Shown here: positions 15,160-24,016 of the stretch, piece after piece
Position numbering within the stretch: the first letter of the stretch is position 1
Layout of the letters: each line of letters begins with the position of its first letter
From: Sellimonas catena
Lineage (GTDB): Bacteria; Bacillota; Clostridia; Lachnospirales; Lachnospiraceae
DNA: 64,000 nt
Assembly (NCBI RefSeq): GCF_045063725.1
Contig: NZ_CP173695.1
Direction: 5' to 3' (one strand)
Translations under genes and position numbers: made by a program
Notes under the pieces: generated by a model
What the model saw: the letters and a program-made list of their open reading frames with translations, nothing else
The model's database searches: none
Told to the model about the DNA's origin: nothing

Positions 15160-17576
15160 AAATGATCACAAAACTTGCACTGAGTAACAATAAAAAGAAT
15201 AAGACAAGAAGCATTCTTATTATGCTTTCCATCTTCCTTACCACGGTACTGCTTTCAGCAATCGCCACGTTCGGGTACGGCCAGATCAAATTTCAGAGTG
15301 CAAACGCAGAAGAATTTTATGGTTCCTATTACGGCTCCTACGCCGGAGTAACCGAAGATCAGATCGGCGAGATGGAAAAGCGGAGCGAATTTGACCGGAT
15401 CGGAAGAGCGGCAACTATTGGAACTATTGAAAACGCGAGAAGCATTTCCATGGTCTGGATGGATAATGAGACCAGGGATCTGGCTAATCTTGACAGGCAG
15501 CTTCAGGAAGGTGCCTTCCCGGAACAGGAAAATGAAATTGCGGGGCAGAAGGCCATGTTTGAGCGGATCGGCTATCCGGATGTGAAAGTGGGAGACAAGG
15601 TGAACATCCGGTTCCGGAGAAATACTCACGAGACCTATCAGGAAAAAGAGTTTCTTGTAAGCGGCATCATGAGCCAGACGGTGAAAGAGCAGGAAAATCG
15701 GTCTTATACGGCCTACGTCTCCAAAGCCTGCTATGAATCCCTCTATGCACCGGAAGAACGGGCATATACGATTTATTTCAGCCTGTCCGATTCCGTGGAT
15801 GTAAATTCCTCCACTCTGGAGATGACCATCAAAGACCTGGCGGAGGAATGTGGGATCAATCCGGAATATGCCTTTGACAATATGTATTATTCTATGTGGG
15901 TTCTGGATCCGGGTATGGAAATGATTGTCGGCTGCATCGTTGTGGCACTGATTGTAGTATTCTTTGCAGTCATGGTCATTTACAACATTTTTCAGGTAGG
16001 ACTGATTCAGAAGATTCAGGAATACGGAAAAATCAAGGCGCTTGGCGCAACGAAAAAACAGATGAAAAAACTGGTATTCCGGGAAGGAATGCTGCTTACC
16101 ATAATCAGTATTCCGGCAGGACTGATTGTCGGAACCACCGTTTCCATTGGCTTTATGAACAGCTGGCTCTCTCAGAGCACAACCTTAGGAAACCAGGATG
16201 TGGTACAGGTTAATATGGTATCGATTCCATTACTTCTCCTCTGTGCGGCAGCATCAGCCATTGCGGTATGGGCGGCATTGAAACGTCCGATGAAAGTGAT
16301 TTCCAGGATTTCGCCGGTGGAGGCAATCCGTTTCCAGGGCAGTCAGAAGAAAAACAAAGGACTTCGCAGGGGCAGAAAACAGATGGGCGTGCGCCAGTTG
16401 ACCCAGGCTAATATGTCCATGAACCGGAAGCGGACCATCACCACAATTATTTCCATGGGACTTTCCTGTGTCCTCTTTGTAGTGGCAGCCAACTTTACCG
16501 GAAATGTCAGCACCAGATATGACGCAAGAAAACAGGTACCGTACGGACAGTTCCAGATCGACCTTACCTACAGCAAGGCTGATACGGCCTATCCGGAAAA
16601 CAATCTGGACTCCATCTTAAAAGCCAACCCTCTGGATGAGGAACTGGTGGAGCAGATCAGGAAAATCGATGCCGTTACAGATGTCAAGATTCGCTACATG
16701 ATGTACGCTTATGATCAGAACGGCAATCTTCAGTCCATCGGCGTTCTGAACAAAGAACAGTTCGATGACGAAGAATACCAGGGGTCATTAAAAGGAGAAG
16801 TTGACTACGAAACCGCAGCGAAAAACGGAGACATCCTTTACGGCTGGTCTTATTTCATCGAAGAGAGCGGTTATGATCTCGGCGATACCGTCACCATGAC
16901 TATGGGAGACGCAGGCGGCGAAGCCAGGTTCCAGGGAACAATGACAGGAGCCTTCGGAAGCAGCAATTACGACTGGATTATCACAGATGAAGCCTATGAT
17001 CAGCTGGGACTTTCCGGAAAAAGCATCGGTACCATCTGGGTAGACTGCCGCCCACAGGACTGCGCAGACGTACAAAACCAGCTGGAAGACCTGCTTACGG
17101 ATAAACAGCATTACGAATTCAGCACCTATCAGGGCGCATTGGAGACATCCGAAAGCAGCCTCGGCATGTTCGAGACACTTGCCTACGGCTTCCTCCTCCT
17201 CGTCGGACTGATCGCATTCATGAACATGGCAAATACCATAATCATCAGCATCATCACACGAAAACGAGAACTCGGCGTCATGCAGGCACTCGGCATGACA
17301 AACAGCCAGATGAACAGCATGCTCAGAAACGAAGGAGTCCTCTTCACCGCCGGAAGTATCCTCGTATCCCTCCTCGTCGGCATGCCGGCAGGATACGCAC
17401 TTTTCTGCTACGGAAGAGAACATGGATACTTCGGTCTGGATGTGTACCACATCCCGGTCATCGAGATCGCTGCCATGATTATCATCCTAACGGCACTACA
17501 GATCTCACTCTCCTTCATCCTGAGCCGAAATATCAAAAAAGAATCCATCGTCGAACGGATTCGCTATCAAGAATAA
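15156..17576 (+). CDS. FtsX/MacB-type ABC permease
   Basis: An 806-residue permease with an N-terminal helix (residues 18-40), a periplasmic-type core domain, three helices with the FtsX signature around 255-390, a second extracellular domain, and another FtsX triplet at about 690-795. This is the 8-helix layout of FtsX-like permeases that partner MacB/BceA ATPases. It probably removes or senses membrane-active compounds together with the kinase. Its 3' end has abnormal codon use: between 17190 and 17429, 65 of 80 codons end in A or C, 7 of the 15 others being ATG. It stops 30 bases before palindrome copy 2. Confidence 0.87.
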   Translation: MKMITKLALSNNKKNKTRSILIMLSIFLTTVLLSAIATFGYGQIKFQSANAEEFYGSYYGSYAGVTEDQIGEMEKRSEFDRIGRAATIGTIENARSISMVWMDNETRDLANLDRQLQEGAFPEQENEIAGQKAMFERIGYPDVKVGDKVNIRFRRNTHETYQEKEFLVSGIMSQTVKEQENRSYTAYVSKACYESLYAPEERAYTIYFSLSDSVDVNSSTLEMTIKDLAEECGINPEYAFDNMYYSMWVLDPGMEMIVGCIVVALIVVFFAVMVIYNIFQVGLIQKIQEYGKIKALGATKKQMKKLVFREGMLLTIISIPAGLIVGTTVSIGFMNSWLSQSTTLGNQDVVQVNMVSIPLLLLCAAASAIAVWAALKRPMKVISRISPVEAIRFQGSQKKNKGLRRGRKQMGVRQLTQANMSMNRKRTITTIISMGLSCVLFVVAANFTGNVSTRYDARKQVPYGQFQIDLTYSKADTAYPENNLDSILKANPLDEELVEQIRKIDAVTDVKIRYMMYAYDQNGNLQSIGVLNKEQFDDEEYQGSLKGEVDYETAAKNGDILYGWSYFIEESGYDLGDTVTMTMGDAGGEARFQGTMTGAFGSSNYDWIITDEAYDQLGLSGKSIGTIWVDCRPQDCADVQNQLEDLLTDKQHYEFSTYQGALETSESSLGMFETLAYGFLLLVGLIAFMNMANTIIISIITRKRELGVMQALGMTNSQMNSMLRNEGVLFTAGSILVSLLVGMPAGYALFCYGREHGYFGLDVYHIPVIEIAAMIIILTALQISLSFILSRNIKKESIVERIRYQE

Positions 17577-17606
17577 CCTACTGAGATGGTAGGAAATAAC
17601 ACCATT

Positions 17607-17640
17607 GGGGACGGGTTCCTGTGCATCGGTACACGTCCCC
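17607..17640. repeat. 34-bp palindrome, copy 2 (degenerate)
   Basis: GGGGACGGGTTCCTGTGCATCGGTACACGTCCCC, preceded by AACACCATT exactly as in copy 1. Arms pair imperfectly in the middle. It lies between the FtsX permease stop and the GH127 promoter. Confidence 0.87.
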
Positions 17641-17651
17641 AAGTTTTTATG

Positions 17652-17681
17652 TTGACGGAAGTGGTGTGTGGAAGATATAGT
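17652..17681 (+). promoter_or_regulatory. Promoter of the GH127-DUF4432 unit
   Basis: TTGACG (17652-17657), 18-base spacer, TATAGT (17676-17681), about 60 bases before the GTG start at 17744. Confidence 0.5.
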
Positions 17682-17743
17682 ATGTTTATAGGAGCAACCT
17701 GTAATATAGGATATGTATCAAGGAAGGTGAGGAGTGATGGACA

Positions 17744-19705
17744 GTGGAGAGAAATGAGATTCCGGGGCAGGGGGCCTGCAGGATTGAGAGTGGATTCTGG
17801 AACCGGTATATCGGGGTGATACGGAATGGTGTAATTCCGTATCAGTGGGATATTTTGAATGATCGGAGAGAGGATGCCGAGCCCAGTCATGCGATCGACA
17901 ATTTCCGGATTGCGGCAGGTGAGATGGAGGGGGCGTTTTACGGGCAGGTGTTTCAGGACAGTGATGTGTATAAGTGGCTGGAGGCTGTCGGAAATATTTT
18001 AATGCTGGAGCGTGATCCTCATCTGGAGGAGCAGGCGGATTCTCTGATTGATCTGATTGTAAAAGCGCAGGAGCCGGACGGGTATCTGGATACCTATTTT
18101 ACGATTCGGGAGCCGGACAAAAAGTGGAGTGATCTGCTGGAGTGCCATGAGCTTTATTGTGCGGGGCATATGATCGAGGGAGCGATTGCTTATTATCAGG
18201 CAACGGGAAAAGAAAAGATCTACCGGGCGGCCTGTCGTCTTGCGGACTATCTGACGCAAATCTTTGGACAGGAAGAGGGAAAGATGCACGGTTACCCGGG
18301 GCATCAGGAGATTGAACTTGCATTGCTGAAGCTGTACGAGGTTTCGGGAGAAGAGCAGTATCTGCGGCTTGCTTCATATTTTCTGGAGACCAGAGGGACG
18401 AACCGCTTTTTTGAGGAGGAGTTTGAAAAGCGCGGAAGGACCACTTTCTGGAACGGGGCAAAAATTCCGGAACCCAATGAGAGGTACAATCACTATCCTT
18501 ATAGCTATTACAATCAGTTTCATGCACCGGTCCGGCAGCAGGAGACGGCGGTTGGCCATGCGGTGCGAGCCATGTATATGTACACGGCGATGGCTGATCT
18601 TGCGGCAAAGACGAAGGACCAGGAACTTTACCGGGTCTGCAGAAGGCTGTGGGATGATGTGACTACAAAGCAGATGTATCTGACCGGCGGAATCGGTGCG
18701 ACTTCGTCCGGAGAAGCGTTTACGCAAGACTACGATCTGCCGAATGATACGAATTATTCCGAGACCTGCGCGTCCATCGGACTGATTTTTTTTGCTCATA
18801 GAATGCTGCAGTGCGAAACGGATTCGGTATACGGGGATGTAATGGAGCAGGCTCTGTATAATACTGTGCTTGGCGGAATGAACTATGAAGGGAACCGGTT
18901 TTTCTATGTGAATCCGCTGGAAGCGGTTCCGGAGGTAAGCAAGGCAAATCCGGAGCGGCATCATGTCGGGACTCTCCGCAGGAAATGGTTCTCATGTGCC
19001 TGCTGTCCGCCGAATCTCGCAAGGCTGATCGGAAGTCTTTGGAAATATATTTATACGGTCGGGGAAAGCCGGGTCAATGTCCAGCTGTATATTGCAGGGA
19101 CTGCGCATCTGAATACAGGGGGACAGACGCTTTCGGTCATCCAGAAAACAGAGTATCCGAACGATGGCAAGATCAGCTTTACGATTCAGGGTGATGGAGA
19201 AAGAGATATTGAATTTGCGCTTCGGATTCCCGGCTGGGCAGAAAACTGGCGCTTTACGATCAATGGAGAAGCGGTGGTGCCGGATCAGGTTGAAAAGGGA
19301 TATGCTGTGTTTTGCAGGAACTGGAAACAGGAGACCACGATTCAGGCAGATTTTGAGATGAAAGCACAGTTTGTCGGGGCAAATCCGAAGATCCATTATG
19401 ATCTTGGCAGGGCGGCCATGACAAGAGGACCACTGGTGTACTGCCTGGAAGAAGCGGACAACGGGCCGCGTCTGGATGAACTGGTGCTGAATACGGAAGC
19501 GGGAATCCGGGAGACGGCCCGTCCGGAGTGGAATGGATATGTGGAGCTGGAGGCAGATGCTGTCCGGATCAAACTGCCGGAGGGGCAGGACCTTTACATG
19601 CCGTATCGTCCGGTGAAGGAAAAAGTCAAAGTCCGGGCTGTCCCGTATTATCTGTGGAACAACCGGGGTGAAGGAGAAATGCAGGTCTGGATGAAAGCAG
19701 ATTGA
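17744..19705 (+). CDS. GH127 beta-L-arabinofuranosidase family protein (DUF1680)
   Basis: A 653-residue alpha/alpha-barrel protein of the DUF1680/GH127 family, known for removing beta-L-arabinofuranose from plant glycans using a zinc-bound catalytic cysteine. The signature Cys cluster CACCPPN lies at residues 418-424. No signal peptide is seen, so it should act on imported oligosaccharides in the cytoplasm. GTG 17744 is the start, with AGGAG nine bases upstream. Of the first 80 codons, 62 end in G or T, the reverse of the bias in the gene on the other side of palindrome copy 2. It is followed after 26 bases by a DUF4432 gene. Confidence 0.85.
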   Translation: MERNEIPGQGACRIESGFWNRYIGVIRNGVIPYQWDILNDRREDAEPSHAIDNFRIAAGEMEGAFYGQVFQDSDVYKWLEAVGNILMLERDPHLEEQADSLIDLIVKAQEPDGYLDTYFTIREPDKKWSDLLECHELYCAGHMIEGAIAYYQATGKEKIYRAACRLADYLTQIFGQEEGKMHGYPGHQEIELALLKLYEVSGEEQYLRLASYFLETRGTNRFFEEEFEKRGRTTFWNGAKIPEPNERYNHYPYSYYNQFHAPVRQQETAVGHAVRAMYMYTAMADLAAKTKDQELYRVCRRLWDDVTTKQMYLTGGIGATSSGEAFTQDYDLPNDTNYSETCASIGLIFFAHRMLQCETDSVYGDVMEQALYNTVLGGMNYEGNRFFYVNPLEAVPEVSKANPERHHVGTLRRKWFSCACCPPNLARLIGSLWKYIYTVGESRVNVQLYIAGTAHLNTGGQTLSVIQKTEYPNDGKISFTIQGDGERDIEFALRIPGWAENWRFTINGEAVVPDQVEKGYAVFCRNWKQETTIQADFEMKAQFVGANPKIHYDLGRAAMTRGPLVYCLEEADNGPRLDELVLNTEAGIRETARPEWNGYVELEADAVRIKLPEGQDLYMPYRPVKEKVKVRAVPYYLWNNRGEGEMQVWMKAD

Positions 19706-19731
19706 CAGATAAAGAAAGAGGAGGAATGTGT

Positions 19732-20697
19732 ATGAATCCGTATATTGGACATGATTCGCAGATCTGGAGTGTGGAAGAACACCGCCTTGTAGGCGGGAAA
19801 GGAGATGGAATGCGTCTGCTGGAAATCAGCAGCGGGACAGGGGTGCATCTGACGGTGTCGCTGGACCGTGCGGCGGATATTTCCAGACTTCGGTTCCGCG
19901 GAATCAATATGGGGTACTTTTCCCCGTGCGGGTATGTGGGACCGGCATATTATGACAGGAGAGAGGATCATTTTCTCAAATCCTTTACAGCAGGATTTTT
20001 GACCACATGCGGTCTGGAATCCGTGGGTGTGCCGTGTGAAGACGGCGGGGAACAGGTGCCGATGCACGGTTCGATCGCCAATGTCCCTGCGGAATATTAC
20101 CGGTGGGAGGAGGAAGACGGCGAGATCGTTGTTCATGCGCAGATGCGGGACGAGGTGATTTTTGGCAGGAAACTGAAGCTGATAAGAGAGATCCGGGTCA
20201 GCCTTACGGAAGCTTCGTTTACGATCTGTGACAGGATTGTCAATGAAGGAGACCGGACGGAGCCGATTGAGCTTTTGTACCATATGAATATGGGCTATCC
20301 ACTCCTGGATGAAGACAGTATTGTGGAAGTATCCTCGGAACAGGTGCGCCCGCGCAATGCCCATGCGGCAGAAGACCTGGAAAACTGGATGCATATGGAG
20401 AAACCGCAGGCAGGCTATGAGGAACGCTGTTATTACCATGAATGTAAAAAAGAGGGTCGTGCGTCCATCTGCCAGCCGAAACTTGGAATCGGCCTGGAAA
20501 TCCGGTTTGATCCGAAGAAACTGGACTGCTTTACCGAGTGGAAAATGATGGGCGTCCGGGATTATGTGCTTGGCCTGGAATGTGGCAACTGTTATCCGGA
20601 CGGCAGAGATGTCATGAGGAGGGACGGCCGCCTGAAATTTCTGGAACCGGGGAAGACCCTTACCTACCATGTGAAAGTGCGTTTGCTCGAGAAATAG
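19732..20697 (+). CDS. DUF4432 family aldose-1-epimerase-like protein
   Basis: A 321-residue galactose-mutarotase-fold protein; the sequence matches the DUF4432 pattern with LDRAADISRLRFRG near the N-terminus, HGSIANVPAE near residue 105 and LLYHMNMGYPLLDE near 185. Such proteins bind sugars and are thought to act as epimerases or isomerases; the reaction is not established. ATG 19732 follows GAGGAGG by seven bases. With the GH127 gene it makes a two-gene sugar-processing operon. Confidence 0.75.
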   Translation: MNPYIGHDSQIWSVEEHRLVGGKGDGMRLLEISSGTGVHLTVSLDRAADISRLRFRGINMGYFSPCGYVGPAYYDRREDHFLKSFTAGFLTTCGLESVGVPCEDGGEQVPMHGSIANVPAEYYRWEEEDGEIVVHAQMRDEVIFGRKLKLIREIRVSLTEASFTICDRIVNEGDRTEPIELLYHMNMGYPLLDEDSIVEVSSEQVRPRNAHAAEDLENWMHMEKPQAGYEERCYYHECKKEGRASICQPKLGIGLEIRFDPKKLDCFTEWKMMGVRDYVLGLECGNCYPDGRDVMRRDGRLKFLEPGKTLTYHVKVRLLEK

Positions 20698-20716
20698 AGA
20701 AACCGGGCAGAAAGGA

Positions 20717-20745
20717 TTGTATCCTCCGGACAGAAGTTTTATAAT
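20717..20745 (+). promoter_or_regulatory. Promoter of MATE exporter gene
   Basis: TTGTAT (20717-20722), 17-base spacer, perfect TATAAT (20740-20745), 29 bases before the ATG. Confidence 0.65.
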
Positions 20746-20774
20746 AGACATTACGTGAAAAGGGGGATATACAA

Positions 20775-22139
20775 ATGAGAGGAAAAGAGAAGGTGGACAG
20801 ATCCGGATATTTATTCAGCAGCCGGGATCTGACGGCTTTGCTGATTCCGCTGGTAATTGAGCAGCTTTTATCCGTACTGGTCGGGATGGCGGACAGCATT
20901 ATGGTAGCGAATGTAGGAGAAGCGGCGGTTTCCGGGGTGTCGCTGGTGGATAATATCATGGTGCTTCTGATCAACGTGTTTTCTGCTCTTGCAACCGGAG
21001 GTGCCGTGGTTGCAGGGCAGTATCTTGGACGAAAAGATAAAGAAAAAGCCAGACAGGCTGCTACACAGCTTATCTGGTTTATTACGATCTGTGCAGTTGT
21101 GATTACCGTACTGATTTATCTGTGCAAAAGCTGGATTCTTCATGGAGTGTTTGGAAAGATCGAAGAGGATGTCATGCGGCATGCAGACATTTATCTGATG
21201 ATTGTGGCGGCATCTGTTCCGTTCATTGCATTATATAACGGCGGTGCGGCTATTTTCCGTACAATGGGGAATTCGGAAGTTTCCATGCGGGTGTCTGTTA
21301 TTATGAATATTATCAATGTGACAGGTAACGCATGTTTGATTTATGGACTGCACAGGGGAACTGAAGGGGTGGCTGTTCCAACGCTCATATCCAGAATGGT
21401 GGCGGCGATACTGATCATTTCTCTGCTGCTTCGTCCGGGTCAGACAATATCCATGGAGAGAAATCTACATTACCGTCCGGACTGGCAGATGATCAGGAAC
21501 ATTTTGAAGGTCGGAATTCCGAATGGACTGGAAAACAGTATGTTTCAGCTTGGAAAGATCATTGTATTGAGCCTTGTTTCTACATTTGGTACATATGCAA
21601 TTGCGGCCAATGCGGTTTCCAATACTATTGCTTCTTTTCAGGTTCTTCCGGGAATGGCCATCGCACTGGGAGTGACGACGGTTATTGCCAGATGTGTGGG
21701 TGCCGGAGATTATGAGCAGGTTAAATACTACACAAAGAAACTTATGATCATTACATATTTGAGCATGATTGTAACCAATACGATTATTCTGTTTGTACTG
21801 CCGTGGATTTTAAAAGCGTATCATTTGTCGAAGCTTACGGCATCCACAACGACACAGATTGTCGGATTCTATGCAATATGCAGTGTACTGATCTGGCCGC
21901 TGGCATTTACAACACCGGCTGTATTCCGGGCAGCAGGAGATGCAAGGATGTGTATGGTTATTTCTGTGGTTTCCATGTGGATTTTCCGGATTATTTTCAG
22001 CTATATTCTGGGACAGTATTTTGGAATGGGTGTATTTGGCGTCTGGGTTGCCATGATTATCGACTGGGTTGCCCGCTCTGTCTGTTTTCTGCTCCGCTTT
22101 AAAAGCGGAAAATGGAAGCATGAAGCAATTGTCTCCTGA
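20775..22139 (+). CDS. MATE-family efflux transporter
   Basis: A 454-residue, 12-helix protein with the two-fold repeat of MATE exporters: both halves start with the pattern of helix 1 (LLIPLVIEQLLSVLVGMADSIMV and, after residue 235, NILKVGIPNGLENSMFQLGK). MATE proteins expel drugs or metabolites in exchange for Na+ or H+. It has its own promoter and faces the AraC regulator gene, whose stop is only 12 bases away. Substrate unknown. Confidence 0.88.
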   Translation: MRGKEKVDRSGYLFSSRDLTALLIPLVIEQLLSVLVGMADSIMVANVGEAAVSGVSLVDNIMVLLINVFSALATGGAVVAGQYLGRKDKEKARQAATQLIWFITICAVVITVLIYLCKSWILHGVFGKIEEDVMRHADIYLMIVAASVPFIALYNGGAAIFRTMGNSEVSMRVSVIMNIINVTGNACLIYGLHRGTEGVAVPTLISRMVAAILIISLLLRPGQTISMERNLHYRPDWQMIRNILKVGIPNGLENSMFQLGKIIVLSLVSTFGTYAIAANAVSNTIASFQVLPGMAIALGVTTVIARCVGAGDYEQVKYYTKKLMIITYLSMIVTNTIILFVLPWILKAYHLSKLTASTTTQIVGFYAICSVLIWPLAFTTPAVFRAAGDARMCMVISVVSMWIFRIIFSYILGQYFGMGVFGVWVAMIIDWVARSVCFLLRFKSGKWKHEAIVS

Positions 22140-22151
22140 AAAAGAAGAAAA

Positions 22152-22955
22152 TCAGGAACCGGGAGCTGCCTGCTGCTTCCGGTATTCTCTTGGCGACATG
22201 TGAAAGCGCTCCTTAAAGGCACGGTTGAATGTGCGCAGACTGGTGAAACCGGCATTCATGGCAAGTTCAGTAACCGGAAGCGAGGTGTTCTTCAACAGCC
22301 CAAGCGCACAGTTCAGACGAAGGTCATTTAAATACTGGTTAAAGTTTGTATGAAAAACGGAGGAAAAGACACGGGAAAGCGCAAACTGGCTGTAACCAAG
22401 ATCTTTGGCCATCCGGGACAAAGAGAGCTCTTCTGTAAAATGTCCTGCCATGTAGGAGACGGCATCAAATACAATGTCCTGCCCTGTCAAATCCTTTTTG
22501 GGCTGTAGAGAGAAAAGCGGAAGTGTCCGGGAAAGGATGATCTGGGTGTAGGACTGACAAAGCACTGAAGTCCAGGCAGGGGTTCCAAGATTCAGAAGAG
22601 ACTGCAGGGCATACGTAATGTCCGGATGGACGTTTGCCGCAGACAGGACAGGATATTCAGGAACAAAGTTTTGAAGATGATCTGAGAATGGACCCGAAAG
22701 CGAAGGGGCGGCAAGCAGATAAACTGCCTGACAGAACGCGCTGTCAAAGACCTGATAGTGGTGGATCTGCTCAGGAAATACAATTCCGAAATCGCCGGTA
22801 TTCATATGGAAAAGCTCTGTACCGATGCCAAGTTCCAGCGTACCACTGGTAACAAAAATGCATTCCAGTGACCGGTGAAGGTGGGGAGGAACATGGACAG
22901 AAGTCTTTTTCTCAATTTCCATACTGGATTCTTTCAGTTCATAAAAAAAGTGCAT
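22152..22955 (-). CDS. AraC-family regulator with cupin sensor domain
   Basis: The 267-residue protein has an N-terminal cupin-type sensing domain (HVPPHLHRSLECIFV, then the beta-barrel) and two C-terminal helix-turn-helix motifs, including MAKDLGYSQFALSRVF and TELAMNAGFTSLRTFNRAFK. AraC regulators of this build usually respond to sugars. ATG 22955 gives nine-base spacing to AGGAGG; an ATG six bases earlier is too close. Candidate targets are the sugar genes upstream or the divergent 26-residue ORF at 23062, both by inference. Confidence 0.85.
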   Translation of the reverse strand: MHFFYELKESSMEIEKKTSVHVPPHLHRSLECIFVTSGTLELGIGTELFHMNTGDFGIVFPEQIHHYQVFDSAFCQAVYLLAAPSLSGPFSDHLQNFVPEYPVLSAANVHPDITYALQSLLNLGTPAWTSVLCQSYTQIILSRTLPLFSLQPKKDLTGQDIVFDAVSYMAGHFTEELSLSRMAKDLGYSQFALSRVFSSVFHTNFNQYLNDLRLNCALGLLKNTSLPVTELAMNAGFTSLRTFNRAFKERFHMSPREYRKQQAAPGS

Positions 22956-23061
22956 ATACATATCCCTCCTGCAAAATCTGGCCGGTTTCTCCATATATTT
23001 GACAAGAATTATAGCGAAAATTAAGCTACAATGCAATCAAAATTAAAAGGAGGTGCCGGAA

Positions 23062-23142
23062 ATGCTTAGAAAATGGAGTGCATTTTTAAGAGAGTCTTTC
23101 GAGACATGCATGGAGCAGATCTACACAAGAGATCTTTTCTAA
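23062..23142 (+). CDS. 26-residue small protein, unknown
   Basis: A very short ORF, MLRKWSAFLR to YTRDLF, preceded by a perfect AAAAGGAGG (23045-23053) with eight-base spacing. A TTGACA at 22999 followed after 17 bases by TAAGCT could be its promoter, and a strong hairpin terminator follows 35 bases downstream. Promoter, RBS, ORF and terminator form a complete small transcription unit divergent from the AraC gene. The peptide is basic at the start and could form an amphipathic helix with one Cys. I do not recognise it. It could also be a regulatory RNA with an incidental ORF. Confidence 0.5.
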   Translation: MLRKWSAFLRESFETCMEQIYTRDLF

Positions 23143-23177
23143 CAGATGGCGGGAAGGACAATGAAAGACAAAAGAAA

Positions 23178-23235
23178 AAGGCGGTTGCCGTGATCCGGTC
23201 AGGAATCAGACCGGTTACGGCAGCCGCCTTTCATC
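23178..23235. terminator. Strong bidirectional terminator
   Basis: AAAGGCGGTTGCCGT and GATCCGGTC pair with GACCGG, ACGGCAGCCGCCTTT in one long hairpin. T-rich sequence flanks it on both strands, so it can end the 26-residue unit (+) and the PepSY gene (-). Confidence 0.8.
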
Positions 23236-23263
23236 ATGTTTCAGTTTTTCTTACAGGGAGCTG

Positions 23264-23908
23264 TTATGCTCTCTCTTCGCTCCATTTCAGGAAGTTTCCT
23301 GTATTTGCATCAATTTCGAATTCATACTCGGTCTGCTGGTAGATAATATCTCCTTCGTAGATATATTTTCCATCATCATGTTCCAGCTCCATGCGCAGAT
23401 CCTGCTCGGTTGCGCCCGGAACCCGTTCCAAAGCTGCGGCTTTTGCGTCCGCTTCACTGATCTGAACATTCGGAGTCTGGGTAGTTCCGGTATTGCTCTG
23501 AGTATTGTTCTGAGTATTATTCTGGGTGTTATCCTGGGTGCTGTTCTGGGTGTCATCCTGTGACTGAGCCGTGTCTGTATTGCCGGCAGTGTCTGTGCCG
23601 CTTTGAATCTGACTGCGTCCGTTTCCTGCAGTTTCCGTATCGTAACTCAGGATGTCACCGTTTTCGGCGTTGATCTCATAGTCATATTCTGTATCGCCGG
23701 AGTTGAACTGAATCTCATAGGTAGTTCTTCCATCGTCCCGTTCTTTGGAAGACTGGAATCTGGAAATATCGGATTCGGCTACGCCTGCGTCTTCTAAAGC
23801 GATCTCCTTTGCCCTGTCCTCTCCGATATCATTTCCGCCTCCGCATCCGGCAGCCAGGCCGAGAAGTGTAAGGGTAACTGCTGCTGTAACAATCATTCTT
23901 TTTTTCAT
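23264..23908 (-). CDS. Lipoprotein with two PepSY domains
   Basis: A 214-residue secreted lipoprotein: signal peptide MKKRMIVTAAVTLTLLGLAAGC with lipobox LAAGC. Two PepSY domains (about 30-95 and 148-212), each with an Ala-rich helix followed by YEIxF/YEFEI strands, flank a Gln/Asn/Thr repeat linker (TQNNTQNNTQ) at about 105-145. PepSY proteins are thought to inhibit or regulate proteases and cell-surface enzymes. Its promoter carries tandem repeats suited to the response regulator encoded just upstream, so it is probably the output of that two-component system. Confidence 0.85.
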   Translation of the reverse strand: MKKRMIVTAAVTLTLLGLAAGCGGGNDIGEDRAKEIALEDAGVAESDISRFQSSKERDDGRTTYEIQFNSGDTEYDYEINAENGDILSYDTETAGNGRSQIQSGTDTAGNTDTAQSQDDTQNSTQDNTQNNTQNNTQSNTGTTQTPNVQISEADAKAAALERVPGATEQDLRMELEHDDGKYIYEGDIIYQQTEYEFEIDANTGNFLKWSEERA

Positions 23909-23970
23909 AATAAATCTCCTTTCTATGATGTCCCTTTGGTTTTTCGGGGTGTTTTTTTGTTGTTGATGTA

Positions 23971-24008
23971 AGTATAGTACCCAAAGATTAAAGGAACATT
24001 AAAGGAAA
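23971..24008 (-). promoter_or_regulatory. PepSY promoter with tandem response-regulator sites
   Basis: Two adjacent 11-bp repeats, ATTAAAGGAAC (23987-23997) and ATTAAAGGAAA (23998-24008), lie just upstream of a minus-strand -10 TATACT (23971-23976) and replace the -35 box. An 11-bp period is typical for OmpR/PhoB dimers. This suggests activation by the adjacent regulator. Confidence 0.6.
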
Positions 24009-24016
24009 ACAGAAAT

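Noticed and set aside
17100..17576. Explaining the A/C-ending codons as horizontal transfer of the FtsX gene.
   Set aside because: The 5' part of the same gene has ordinary codon use and the change is graded toward the repeat, seen in four unrelated genes.
22133..22157. TCCTGA/TCAGGA hairpin between the MATE and AraC genes as a terminator.
   Set aside because: Only six base pairs with an A-rich loop and no T tract; too weak to annotate.
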